Assembly: GCA_050743125.1 (NCBI GenBank)
Contig: JBOGEB010000013.1
Location: 1 to 43,390 of the forward strand
Direction: 5' to 3'
Source: JBOGEB01 sp050743125
GTDB taxonomy: Bacteria > Actinomycetota > Nitriliruptoria > Euzebyales > Egibacteraceae
DNA length: 43,390 nt
Below the pieces are notes generated by a model. That model saw nothing but the letters and a program-made list of their open reading frames with translations. It searched no databases and was not told the DNA's origin. This document shows positions 17,300 to 25,676 of the stretch, piece after piece; the first letter of the stretch is position 1; every line of letters begins with the position of its first letter. The translations under genes were made by a program, and so were the position numbers.

Positions 17300-18095
17300 G
17301 CTCGCCAGGCGTTCAGCGTGCCGCTCGGCCCGCTGAGACCGGGCAGTGTGGGCTCGGAGGCGGTGATCGCGACGAACCGCCGCATTGGCTGCAGGGGCTC
17401 GGGCTGCTGCCCGCCACGCTTGCGCTGCCCCGCCAGCCCGCCGTTGACTTCCACGAGCAGACCATCACGCTGGTCACACGGTACGCGACGACCGCCCGGC
17501 GGAGCAGTTGGCCGACGCCCGCGCCCACCTCAACGTCCTGGGAGCCGCGCTGCGTGGGCCGAGACAGTTCGGGCAGCGCCGCGGCCTGCAGGTCGATGCG
17601 GCGGAGACCGCTTGCCTGGCCGCCTGCTCGGCCCGCTCCTGCGGATGTCTGGGCGAGACCACCGCGTTCTTCTCGCTCGCGCGGAGCCTCGCCGATCAGT
17701 CGCAGGTGGCGGGGGTGCGCGGCTGCGCGCTGGCGGTCTACTCGGTGCTGCATGCCCGATCATCGGGGACAACGACCCGTTGGCTGGGCTTCATCGCGAG
17801 CACCAGACCCGCAGCGCGCCTTCGCGCTGCCCGACGACGATGGTGATGAGGGGTTCCTCTCCAGCCGTCGGTTCCTCGTCAGCCTCGCCACGATGGGCGA
17901 GGCACAGCTTGACGCCTGGGTGAGCCGTGGCCTCATCCTGCTCGGCATGCGGTGGCAGGCCACGATCCGGAGCCGGCCTGTGTCCAGGCGCACCACGCGC
18001 TCGAGGTGGTGGCGCTGACCCGAGTCCACCACGCCCGCAACGAGATGCGCGGGCAACTGGACCGACACGTCCTGAGTCCGGGAGCTCACAAGCGC
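17300..18095 (+). pseudogene. Decayed XRE/TPR-type transcriptional regulator (C-terminal repeat part)
   Basis: No single frame is open, but consecutive pieces in different frames resemble the C-terminal helical-repeat region of actinobacterial XRE/TPR regulators: TITLVTRYATTARRSS near 17450, DARAHLNVLGAALRGP and GLQVDAAETACLAAC near 17513-17610, DEGFLSSRRFLVSLATMGEAQL near 17845-17915, and HHALEVVALTRVHHARNEM near 17990-18045. At least three frame changes are needed. The N-terminal HTH is not recognisable. Boundaries are approximate. Confidence 0.55.
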
Positions 18096-18167
18096 CACGC
18101 CTCGTCACCTGAGCCGGCGCGGTGCGGTTCGTCCGCCGGTCTCGGTAGGGAGCTGGAGAATGAAAGA

Positions 18168-18848
18168 ATGAGAGGAATCACTCAGGCGTTCGGTGCGCGG
18201 TTCGACCTCGACGATCTGCTGATCGTGGGCATCGCGTTGACCCTTGCGCTCACCGGCATCTCGTCACTGTTGAGCCCGCTGGGCAACATCGCCGTCTCGG
18301 CGGTGGTCGTGCTCGCGTGGCTTGCGCTAGCCCGCAGACGCGCGCGGAGACGCCGCGGCCACTGGCGCGAGGCGGACTTCCAGAGCCCTCGTCGGGGTAT
18401 CCTCTTCACAGTCGGGCTGGGTGGGGTCAAGGACGGGACCATCGCGGACCTCGTCGTCGATCGCCTGCGTCCCGAGTTCGTCGGCTTCCTGCTCACAGGC
18501 GAGGTCGAGAACCTCGAGCAGATCGAGGAGTTCAAGCGCCGGAAGGGTGTGGTCGTTCACTGCGAGCGGATCGACCCGGGTGACTTCGAGGGCTGCCGCC
18601 GGGCGACGGCCAGGGCACTCGAGTGGCTGCTCGACCAGGAGCTGGAGCGCGACGACCTCGTCGTCGACCTCACCGGGGGCTTGAAGAACGTCAGCCTCGC
18701 GGCCTTCCTCGCCGCCGAGGACTACCAAGTCGAGACGCAATACATTCAGTCCGACTACACCCAAGCCGCCAAACTCGTGCCGGGGACACAGCAGCAGGTG
18801 CTGCTCACGACGTATCGCGGTGCGCCCGCCTCCACAGCCGCCGGCTGA
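18168..18848 (+). CDS. Membrane-anchored CARF-domain protein (Cam1-like type III CRISPR effector)
   Basis: A 226-residue protein from ATG 18168, with GGAG about 10 bases upstream. Two membrane helices lie at about 14-36 (LLIVGIALTLALTGISSLL) and 41-60 (IAVSAVVVLAWLALA), followed by a basic stretch and a cytoplasmic domain starting GILFTVGLGGVKDGTI (about 77). That domain carries Asp167-Leu-Thr-Gly-Gly-Leu-Lys, the D-x-T/S-G-G-x-K ligand loop of CARF domains, which bind cyclic oligoadenylates. TM-plus-CARF architecture is that of Cam1, an effector that depolarises the membrane on binding cA4. No nuclease or HEPN domain is attached. It lies upstream of the type III genes on the same strand, which supports the assignment. 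No cas10 is visible to make its ligand. Confidence 0.78.
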   Translation: MRGITQAFGARFDLDDLLIVGIALTLALTGISSLLSPLGNIAVSAVVVLAWLALARRRARRRRGHWREADFQSPRRGILFTVGLGGVKDGTIADLVVDRLRPEFVGFLLTGEVENLEQIEEFKRRKGVVVHCERIDPGDFEGCRRATARALEWLLDQELERDDLVVDLTGGLKNVSLAAFLAAEDYQVETQYIQSDYTQAAKLVPGTQQQVLLTTYRGAPASTAAG

Positions 18849-18915
18849 CCCCAGACTCGACTCCACGCAGTTCGGCTCAGCTCCGTGGCGACCACGCCAC
18901 TTGGATCCGTGCCTG

Positions 18916-19170
18916 CTACAGGTGTTGACTGTCCCCCTCGGGCGCGCGTCTCGACCCACGCTCCTCGATGAGTTCCCGCTGGACACGCACCAGCGCTGAG
19001 TCCAGCTGGGGCAGGTGTTCGTCGACCGTATTGGCGATAATGTCAGGGTCCCGATCCCAGTACTCGTGGACCACCACGTTGCGAAATCCCACAATCCTCC
19101 GCCACGGGATCTCTGGAGCGCGGCGGATGACGTCCTCCGAAAGGTGCTTGGCTGCCTCACCAATGCCTGT
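18916..19170 (-). pseudogene. C-terminal fragment of a HepT-like (DUF86) HEPN toxin
   Basis: Translating the minus strand from 19170 to the TAG at 18916 gives IGEAAKHLSED, PEIPWRRIVGF and then RNVVVHEYW, the R-N-x-x-x-H-x-Y signature of HepT/DUF86 HEPN proteins, followed by DEHLPQLDSALVRVQ. The family normally has about 50 residues before IGEAAK; here that part is missing and an in-frame TGA (19173-19171) lies at the edge where csx10 coding begins on the other strand. No MntA-type nucleotidyltransferase partner is present. It is therefore a broken gene left at a rearrangement junction. Confidence 0.85.
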
Positions 19171-20289
19171 TCAAGCATTCCCGGCGGCGTCCTCGCGATC
19201 GACGGCGACGAGGCTGATCGCCTCGCCGAGCGCCTGAAGGGCCTGCTCGCCGGCACGGTCCTGTTGGGCCGGTCCCGCCGGGCCGGGTACGGCGGGGACC
19301 CGGCGATCGAGTGGGACGCGCTGGGCGACCGCGAGGTCGAGGGGCCACAGGTGGTCCCGCTCGACCGGGATCTCCAGGCGGGCGGGACCGTCCGGCTGCT
19401 GCTCACCTCGCCGTACCTCGGCCGTCATGCCGACACCGGTCAGCCCGACCCCACCTACCTGACGACCGAGATCGAGCGGCGCCTCGGCGCGGTCACCGTC
19501 GTGCGGCGGCGCTGGGCGTTCACCGAGGCCGGCGGCTACAACCGCGCTTGGGGGCTGCCGCTGCCCCAGCGCGCCGCCCTGGCCGCCGGATCAGTGCTGC
19601 TCCTGCGGGCGGACCACACCGTGCCTGCGGAACCGCTGCAGGACGTCGAGCACAGCGGGCTCGGCGACCGGCGGGTCGACGGCTTCGGCCGCTGCGTCTT
19701 CCTCCAGGCGCCGACCAAGACCGTCACCCTGCACGCCACCCCGAAGGCTCCACCGGCGCCGGCGCCCAACGGCCAGAGCCCGCCGACGCTCGTGCGCACG
19801 ATCGAGCGGCGGATCGCCGAGGCGCGGGTCCGTGACGAGATCGAAGACGTCGCCGCCACGATCGCCCACAGCGCGACAGGGATCCCGACGTCCAGCCTGA
19901 TCGGGCGGCTGCGTGTGCCGTTGCGCGGCGACCCAGCGGCCGGGCTCGCCGAGCTCGCCGTATGGGTGGGGTCCAACGACACGACCGCGCGGCTGCGCCG
20001 ACCGGCGCTCGACCAGCTCCACCGCTGCCGGCTGACAGAGCCCGACGAGGGGCCGACGACGACCCTTCTCACGTGGCTGCGAGACCTCTCCCACGACGGC
20101 GGGAAGCGACTCAACCGCCTCCTCCGGCTCGACGTCGTCGCCCACAACGCGGCGATCGGAGCAGAGGCCGCGCTCCGCGCAGACGTGGGGAAGAGCGCCA
20201 CCGCGCACCGGGCGCTCCTGGTCGATGCGGTCCTGGCCGCGCTCCGCCTCCGGCTGAAGACCACGAGCCAGGAGGGCGTCGATGACTGA
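19015..20289 (+). CDS. csx10: Csx10-like Cas5-type RAMP of type III-D, N-terminally truncated
   Basis: The open frame starts at ATG 19015, but codons before 19171 are antisense to the HepT fragment and not Csx10-like. From 19171 the protein (372 codons) shows LLGRSRRAGYGG, the Gly-rich loop ending the first RAMP domain, then TSPYLGRH, FTEAGGYNRAWGLPLPQRAALAAGS and GLGDRRVDGFGRC, the Csx10 pattern with its second Gly-rich loop. About 180 residues of the first RAMP domain are missing. Csx10 normally caps the 5'-tag end of the type III-D crRNA complex, so this version may not assemble. Its stop overlaps the next gene by 8 bp. cas10, usually upstream, is absent. Confidence 0.78.
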   Translation: MFVDRIGDNVRVPIPVLVDHHVAKSHNPPPRDLWSAADDVLRKVLGCLTNACSSIPGGVLAIDGDEADRLAERLKGLLAGTVLLGRSRRAGYGGDPAIEWDALGDREVEGPQVVPLDRDLQAGGTVRLLLTSPYLGRHADTGQPDPTYLTTEIERRLGAVTVVRRRWAFTEAGGYNRAWGLPLPQRAALAAGSVLLLRADHTVPAEPLQDVEHSGLGDRRVDGFGRCVFLQAPTKTVTLHATPKAPPAPAPNGQSPPTLVRTIERRIAEARVRDEIEDVAATIAHSATGIPTSSLIGRLRVPLRGDPAAGLAELAVWVGSNDTTARLRRPALDQLHRCRLTEPDEGPTTTLLTWLRDLSHDGGKRLNRLLRLDVVAHNAAIGAEAALRADVGKSATAHRALLVDAVLAALRLRLKTTSQEGVDD

Positions 20290-21706
20290 CCTCGCCGACA
20301 CCGGCGGTGCCCGCCGCCTCCGGGCACGTTGGGTGCTCGCCGCTGACCTCGTCCTCCGCACCGCCGCGCACCTCGGCGGGCAGGACGAGGGAGCGGCCGA
20401 CCTCAACGTGATCCGTGACCGGGTGGGCGGCGGGCCGCTCCTGCCAGGGACGTCGCTCGCGGGAGCGCTCCGCGGCCACCTGTGCGACCGGCTGGGTGGG
20501 TACGCCAGCGCGGAGGCTGACCCGCGTATCGCGACGCTGTTCGGCGCCCGCCGCGCGGAGGACGGCGGCTCGCAGAGCCCGCTGGTCGTGTTCGACAGCC
20601 TCGGCCGCCTGCCTGCGGCTGGCACAGAGATCCGTGACGGGGTGAGCATCGACCACGGCACCGGCACCGCCGCCGAGAACAAGAAGTTCGACCTCGAGAT
20701 CCTGCCCGCGGGAACGCGGTTCCCCGCCAGGATCGAGCTGCTGATCGACAACGGCGTCGATGAGCACGAGCTGGTCTCGCTGCTGCTCGCGGCCCTGCAG
20801 GGTCTGGCCGGCGGGGAGATCGCGCTCGGCGCGCGCCGCTCACGGGGACTCGGGCGCGTGGAGACCCGCGTATGGCGGGCCCACCGATACGACCTCTCCT
20901 CGGCGGACGGGTGGCTGGCCTGGCTGTGCGCCGACCCCGCCGCGCCGATCCCCGACGACGTCGCCGGGCACGAGGATCCCGCTTCAGCGTGCGACACGGC
21001 GTGGCCGGCCCTGCGGCGGAGATCGACGCCGGACCAGCGCGAGCGCGTCACGGTCGTCGCGCGGCTGGAGGTGCAGGGCGCCGTCTTGGTCCGCAGCCCG
21101 GCGGACTCGGCCGACGCACCGGACGTCGCGCACCTCCGCTCGGGCGGCGTGGGTGTCCTGCCCGGCACGAGCCTTGCCGGCGTCCTGCGGGCTCGGGCGC
21201 TGCGGATCCTCGATCTCCTCGGCGCTGACGGACGCCGCGACGGGCTCGTCGACGGGCTGTTCGGGTGGACGCCCCAGGGTCGGGCCGAGCCGGGAGGCCG
21301 GTCGTCGCGCCTGCGGATCGCCGAGAGCGTGATCGACGGCGGCGACCCCGTCCGCCAGACCCGCATCCGCGTCGACCGCGCGACGCAGGGCGTTGCGCGA
21401 GGCGCGCTGTTCGAGGAGGAGCCGCACGCCGGCGGCGAGCTGGACGTGCGCATGGAGCTCCGGAGCCCGAGAGACGGCGAGACCGGTCTGGTCCTGCTGC
21501 TGCTCAAGGATCTCCTCACCGGCGACCTCCCGGTCGGGGGGAGCGCGGCGGTCGGTCGTGGCGTCGTACGCGGGTCGGCGGTCGTGACGTTCCCGGACGG
21601 CAGCACCGCCCGCCTGGAGCCCCCCGAGGCCGAGCAGCGCGCTCGGCTCGACGCGGAGATCCGCATGCTCGCGGCGGTGGCCGCGCGACAGGAGGCTGCC
21701 CGGTGA
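20282..21706 (+). CDS. Fused double-Cas7 RAMP protein (type III-D backbone subunit)
   Basis: A 474-residue protein made of two Cas7-like RAMP domains. Domain 1 (about 15-205) has LPGTSLAGALRG preceded by an Asp-containing loop (ADLNVIRD), SIDHGTGTA and the Gly-rich loop ALGARRSRGLGRV. Domain 2 (about 255-450) repeats the scheme: LPGTSLAGVLRA, RVDRATQGVA and AVGRGVV. Cas7 subunits line the crRNA and cut target RNA with the loop Asp. Fused Cas7-Cas7 proteins occur in type III-D and related systems. ATG 20282 overlaps the csx10 stop by 8 bp, and the next gene starts in its stop codon (GTGA), so translation is coupled. Confidence 0.88.
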   Translation: MTDLADTGGARRLRARWVLAADLVLRTAAHLGGQDEGAADLNVIRDRVGGGPLLPGTSLAGALRGHLCDRLGGYASAEADPRIATLFGARRAEDGGSQSPLVVFDSLGRLPAAGTEIRDGVSIDHGTGTAAENKKFDLEILPAGTRFPARIELLIDNGVDEHELVSLLLAALQGLAGGEIALGARRSRGLGRVETRVWRAHRYDLSSADGWLAWLCADPAAPIPDDVAGHEDPASACDTAWPALRRRSTPDQRERVTVVARLEVQGAVLVRSPADSADAPDVAHLRSGGVGVLPGTSLAGVLRARALRILDLLGADGRRDGLVDGLFGWTPQGRAEPGGRSSRLRIAESVIDGGDPVRQTRIRVDRATQGVARGALFEEEPHAGGELDVRMELRSPRDGETGLVLLLLKDLLTGDLPVGGSAAVGRGVVRGSAVVTFPDGSTARLEPPEAEQRARLDAEIRMLAAVAARQEAAR

Positions 21707-22299
21707 TCACGCTCGAGCGCTGCACTCTGAGCCCGCTGTCACCCGAAGACTGCGGACAGCTTCTCGACTGGGTGCTCGGCGAGGGTCCGCCGCCGGACGA
21801 TGCCGGCAATCCCCGCTGGCTGCTCGCCCACTGCGACGACGGGGTCGTCTGGGGCCACCGCCGGACGCCGGACGGCTCGTGGGCGCTGTCGTCGGCTGCG
21901 TTCCCGGCCGTCTCGCCGCCGCTGCGGGCCGGCACGCTCCAAGAGCTGCGCGTGTTCGGCTTCGACGAGGAGCGGCTGGTCTGGCGGGCCGACGGCGGGC
22001 TCGCCGGTCGCCGGCTCCGGGACGCGCCCAACGGGCGAGGCGAGGGGACCGAGCACGTGGAGGACGTCCGCATCGTCCGTGGCGAGCACGTCCCGGAGGA
22101 GCCCCGAAGCGGTTTCACGCTGGTCACCGACAGCGCCGGCTCACGGCACGCTGTGCCAACGGCGTGCGCAGAGGCGGAATTCAAGAACGGTCAGCGGGTG
22201 CGGCTGGTGCTGCGCCACTACCTGGAGCAGGACTCGAAGACCGGGGCGGTGCGCATCGCCGCCACCCGTCTCGTCGACCTCGAGCTGGAGCGTGGATGA
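21703..22299 (+). CDS. csx19: Csx19-like (TIGR03984-type) CRISPR-associated protein
   Basis: A 198-residue protein, GTG start at 21703 overlapping the previous stop by 4 bp. Features are a run of Trp/Gly-rich strands (WLLAHCDDGVVWGHR, LQELRVFGFDEERLVWR) and a C-terminal RLVLRHYLEQD segment. This size, position between RAMP genes and strand pattern match Csx19, a component limited to type III-D loci. Its exact role in the complex is not established to my knowledge. Alternative: an unnamed III-D accessory subunit. Confidence 0.68.
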   Translation: MITLERCTLSPLSPEDCGQLLDWVLGEGPPPDDAGNPRWLLAHCDDGVVWGHRRTPDGSWALSSAAFPAVSPPLRAGTLQELRVFGFDEERLVWRADGGLAGRRLRDAPNGRGEGTEHVEDVRIVRGEHVPEEPRSGFTLVTDSAGSRHAVPTACAEAEFKNGQRVRLVLRHYLEQDSKTGAVRIAATRLVDLELERG

Positions 22300-22300
22300 C

Positions 22301-24502
22301 ATGGAGCACCTCCCCCACCACGTCAACCCGCCCGACGGCCGCACGGCGACGGCGCCGTACAACTTCGTGCCGCTCCCCCAGCAGGTGCTGCTCGCCGAGA
22401 GGGTGGTGACCGGCGAGCCGTGGAAGGCGCACGACCGCTGGCTGCCCGGCACCCACAGCGGGTGGATCGACCTCCAGATCGAGACGCTGACCCCGCTGTT
22501 CGTCCGCGGACCGGTCCTGCGCCAGGAAGGCGGGTGGGACAAGCGCGAGGCCCGCCTGCGCCCCGAGCCGTGGACGACGGCCGACGGCCGGCCGGCCATC
22601 CCCGGCTCGAGCCTGCGCGGGATGCTCCGCACCCTCGTCGAGATCCTCGCGTTCGCAACGATCACCCCGGTCAGCGACGCCAAGCCGTTCTTCCGCACGG
22701 TGTCCGCCGACCGGCTCGGCATCGCCTACCGCAACCGGGTCCTCCAGAACGGCAAGAGCAAGCCGGAGGGCGGGTTCCTCCGGCGCCGAGGAGAGGGTTG
22801 GGTAGTGGAGCCCGCAATGGTCCTGCGCGTGCCCCACCGCAAGCATGCCCAGGGCTTCGGTTACCGCCAGCACCCGAGCTACCACCCCGACTGGGCGCTC
22901 CAGCACCAGCAGTGCTGGGTGCAGCGCGACGGCGAGCGGGTGACAGCGATCGAGATCGGCGCGAAGAGGCCGAAGGGCGACGGTTGGGCCGAGGGCACGC
23001 TCGTGCTGACCGGCAGCGCGCCCAACAAGGAGGCCGAGTTCGTGTTCCTCGCGAACCGCGCCGCCAAGCCCGCCGAGGTCCCGGACGAGGTCTGGGAGCG
23101 GTTCCACGACGACGACCAGATCAGCCAATGGCAGGAGAAGGGCTTCCCAGAGCACGAACCGGCAGGTGGCCGGCGCCGGGCCGCCGGCCACCTGCGCGAC
23201 GGCGAGCCGGTGTTCTTCCTGCGGGAGAGCGCTGACCAAGTGCGGTTCCTCGGCCGCGCGCAGATGTTCCGGTTCCCGTACGACCGCAGCATGGCCGACC
23301 TCGTTCCCCCGGCGCTGCGCGGTGCCGAACTCGACGTCGCGGAGGCCGTGTTCGGCCGGGTGCGCAAGGACCGGAACGACCCGCTCCCGACCGTGAAGGG
23401 GCGCGTGTTCGTCGAGGACGCGGTCGGGGTCAGCCATCGGAGGGGGTGGTTCGAGCCTGATCTGGTCCCGCAGATCCTCTCGTCTCCCAAGCCGACGACG
23501 TTCCCTCACTACCTGACACAGGACGGCCGTCAGCCCAAGGAGGCGCTCACGACCTACCTCGCGGGCGACGAGACCACGATCCGCGGCCACAAGCTCTACT
23601 GGCACCGCTGGGGCGAGGACGAGCTGGCCGACGTCTGTGACCGGTCCCAGAGCCCCCGCAGCAGCCAGCACACGGTCATCCGACCGGTGCGGGCCGGGGT
23701 CACGTTCGAGGGACGGGTCCGCTTCGAGAACTTGAGCGACGTCGAGCTGGGCGCGCTCCTCGCGGCGCTGAGGCTCCCGTCCGGCTGCGCGCACAAGCTC
23801 GGCATGGCCAAGCCGCTCGGCCTGGGCAGCGTCAGGATCACCCCCGCGCTCCACCTCGTCGACCGCGCCGCGCGCTACCGCTCGTGGAGCGACACGGGGC
23901 AACGGCCTGACCAGGACGCGGCAGTAGAGGCGCATTGTGTGGACGCATTCGTGGCCGCAGTGCTCGCGCACGCCGGCACGAGCCAGGAGGCGACGCTGGA
24001 GGAGCAAGAGGGCCTCCGGAGGGTTGCCCGGCTCGACGCGCTCTTCACGATGCTGTCCTGGGAGGAACACCCGCCGCGGGAGGCGACCGCGTACATGCCC
24101 CTGGCCGGCTTCAAGGACCGGAAGGTCCTCCCGACCCCGCACCGCGTAAGCGACCCCAAGCGGGACGAGCCGGACTGGCCCGGGCCCGCGCCGACGGCGG
24201 CGCCCGAGGAGCCCGACCCCGACCGTCCGCCGGCCGCTGCGACTGCCGTCGGCAGCGTCGTTCAGGGAACCGCGCTGGAGGCCAAGACGAACAAGGGCGG
24301 CTGGGTGTTCGCCTTGCCCGACGGCCAGGAGGGCATCTTCGCCCCGGGCTGCCCTCAACCGTCTGATCTCGCGCCAGGGCGCCAGTACAACTTTGTGCGG
24401 AAGACCGATCCACCGCGCAGCGAGCGGGCACAGCTGTGGTGGGTCGATCCCGACGCTCCTCCACCAGCGCCAAGGGCCCGGCCCGACCGCCGTCGGCGCT
24501 AG
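22301..24502 (+). CDS. TIGR03986-type large RAMP (Cas7-like) with C-terminal OB-like tail
   Basis: A 733-residue protein. The N-terminus has YNFVPLPQQ (about 21-29), the RAMP motif IPGSSLRGMLRTLVE (about 99-113), and after a long middle insertion the Gly-rich loop HKLGMAKPLGLGSV (about 497-510), as in the TIGR03986 CRISPR RAMP family. Residues about 650-705 (GSVVQGTALEAKTNKGG, GIFAPGCP, YNFVRKTD) look like an added OB/cold-shock-type RNA-binding domain. The start is ATG 22301, or GTG 22292 overlapping csx19. Such proteins are backbone subunits of type III-D complexes. Confidence 0.85.
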   Translation: MEHLPHHVNPPDGRTATAPYNFVPLPQQVLLAERVVTGEPWKAHDRWLPGTHSGWIDLQIETLTPLFVRGPVLRQEGGWDKREARLRPEPWTTADGRPAIPGSSLRGMLRTLVEILAFATITPVSDAKPFFRTVSADRLGIAYRNRVLQNGKSKPEGGFLRRRGEGWVVEPAMVLRVPHRKHAQGFGYRQHPSYHPDWALQHQQCWVQRDGERVTAIEIGAKRPKGDGWAEGTLVLTGSAPNKEAEFVFLANRAAKPAEVPDEVWERFHDDDQISQWQEKGFPEHEPAGGRRRAAGHLRDGEPVFFLRESADQVRFLGRAQMFRFPYDRSMADLVPPALRGAELDVAEAVFGRVRKDRNDPLPTVKGRVFVEDAVGVSHRRGWFEPDLVPQILSSPKPTTFPHYLTQDGRQPKEALTTYLAGDETTIRGHKLYWHRWGEDELADVCDRSQSPRSSQHTVIRPVRAGVTFEGRVRFENLSDVELGALLAALRLPSGCAHKLGMAKPLGLGSVRITPALHLVDRAARYRSWSDTGQRPDQDAAVEAHCVDAFVAAVLAHAGTSQEATLEEQEGLRRVARLDALFTMLSWEEHPPREATAYMPLAGFKDRKVLPTPHRVSDPKRDEPDWPGPAPTAAPEEPDPDRPPAAATAVGSVVQGTALEAKTNKGGWVFALPDGQEGIFAPGCPQPSDLAPGRQYNFVRKTDPPRSERAQLWWVDPDAPPPAPRARPDRRRR

Positions 24503-24509
24503 AAGCCCG

Positions 24510-24914
24510 ATGCGTACCGCCAGGTCGCCGCTGGTCTGCAACTTCTCGCACCCGCTGACCCATGCGCACGTCGAGCAGTTGGAGGCGTTGCTCGGCGTCC
24601 CGGTGGACGCGGTGATCGAGCGACCGACCGTCTTCGACCCTGGGACGCCGTTCGCCGAGCAGGCCAGGCGGCTGGTCGACGCCGTCGGGCTGAGCGTGGC
24701 CGAGTGGCAGACCCGCCCGATCGTCGTGCACCTGCCGGGACACAGCGTGATCGCCGCCCTGGTCCTGGCCGAGCTGCACGGGCGCACCGGTGGGTTCCCT
24801 GCGGTGCTGCGGCTCCGGCGTCTGGAGCCGCTCAACGAGTTCACCGTCGCGGAGCTGATCGACCTGCAGGCCGTGCGCGAGGCCGGCAGGGGAACCCGCA
24901 TGGAGAGGAGGTGA
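24510..24914 (+). CDS. csx15: Csx15-family CRISPR accessory protein
   Basis: A 134-residue protein with NFSHPLT (11-17), FDPGTPFAEQARRLVDAVG, and VHLPGHSVIAALVLAELHGRTGG (about 73-95), the pattern of Csx15. Members are small Rossmann-like proteins found in type III loci, and I recall recent work linking this group to cyclic-oligoadenylate binding or turnover, though I am not certain of the details. It lies 7 bp after the large RAMP and 3 bp before cas6. Paired with the CARF protein it suggests that this locus once used cOA signalling. Confidence 0.75.
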   Translation: MRTARSPLVCNFSHPLTHAHVEQLEALLGVPVDAVIERPTVFDPGTPFAEQARRLVDAVGLSVAEWQTRPIVVHLPGHSVIAALVLAELHGRTGGFPAVLRLRRLEPLNEFTVAELIDLQAVREAGRGTRMERR

Positions 24915-24917
24915 GCG

Positions 24918-25676
24918 ATGCCGGTCGCCTACACGCTCCTGCTCCGAACCGGAGCCGCGGCGCCGGAGCCGACGCATGAGGATCTGCACCGGCTCGCGTG
25001 CCGGCTGGTGGAGCCGCCGGGCAACCCGGCGCATCAGGATCAGCGCAAGCCGTTCACGCTGTGGCCGCTGCAGGTGGCGCCGGAGCGGGGAGACGAGTGC
25101 CAGCTGCGGCTGAACTGGCTGCCGGTCGACGACGGCCTCGGCAGCCACCTGCGGCTGGCGCTGGGCCGGCGGCTGTGGCTGGGGACCGCGGAGGTCGTCC
25201 CGCTCGACGTCGACCGACAGGGCACGAGCTACCAGACACTGCGTGACCTCCCACCGCTGTGGCAAGCCGACCTGCGGTTCCTCTCCCCCACCTATTTCTC
25301 GCGCAGCGGGAGGGACTACCTGCTGCCCGACCCGGCGCTGATCGTGCGCAGCCTCGTCGTCCGCTGGAACGAGCAGGTCGAGGAGCGCCCCGCGCTGGCG
25401 ATCGACGGGGACGTGGCGCGCGAGCTCGGCCGGCGGGTGATCCTCAAGGCCCACGAGCTGTACACCGTGCGGGTGACGGGCGCGGACGGACGGCCGCGGA
25501 CCGGGTTCAAGGGGCAGGCGCGGCTGGGTCTGCGGACCGCCGAGCGACGCTCGGCCGAGGGCGTCGCCTGCGCGCGGCTGCTCGCCACGCTGTGCGCCTT
25601 CGTGCCCTACTGCGGGTTGGGGGCGCAGACGACGCACGGCCTCGGCGCCGTCGCGGTCTACTCGGCGGATGGGTGA
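24918..25676 (+). CDS. cas6: Cas6 crRNA-processing endoribonuclease
   Basis: A 252-residue RAMP-fold nuclease that would cut the repeat RNA 8 nt from its 3' end. Diagnostic parts are GFKGQARLGL (about 196-205) and the C-terminal Gly-rich loop YCGLGAQTTHGLGAV (about 231-245). Candidate catalytic His residues are near the N-terminus (HRLACRL, AHQDQRK), but assignment needs a structure. GGAGG precedes the ATG. Its last 8 bp overlap the start of the RT-Cas1 frame; in several marine bacteria Cas6 is fused to RT-Cas1, so this looks like the unfused form of the same unit. Confidence 0.9.
   Translation: MPVAYTLLLRTGAAAPEPTHEDLHRLACRLVEPPGNPAHQDQRKPFTLWPLQVAPERGDECQLRLNWLPVDDGLGSHLRLALGRRLWLGTAEVVPLDVDRQGTSYQTLRDLPPLWQADLRFLSPTYFSRSGRDYLLPDPALIVRSLVVRWNEQVEERPALAIDGDVARELGRRVILKAHELYTVRVTGADGRPRTGFKGQARLGLRTAERRSAEGVACARLLATLCAFVPYCGLGAQTTHGLGAVAVYSADG

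Noticed and set aside
18168..18848. Possibility that the CARF gene is a Csm6/Can1-type nuclease
   Set aside because: No HEPN RxxxxH or nuclease motif is attached; the only extra parts are the N-terminal membrane helices.
18916..19170. HepT fragment as a functional CRISPR-associated HEPN effector
   Set aside because: Its N-terminal half and partner gene are missing and its orientation opposes the operon, so it is a remnant.
22181..24901. 906-codon minus-strand frame opposite the large RAMP and csx15
   Set aside because: Antisense to genes with clear motifs; composition is random Arg/Ala/Leu/Val without family signatures. The plus-strand genes fit an overlapping operon.
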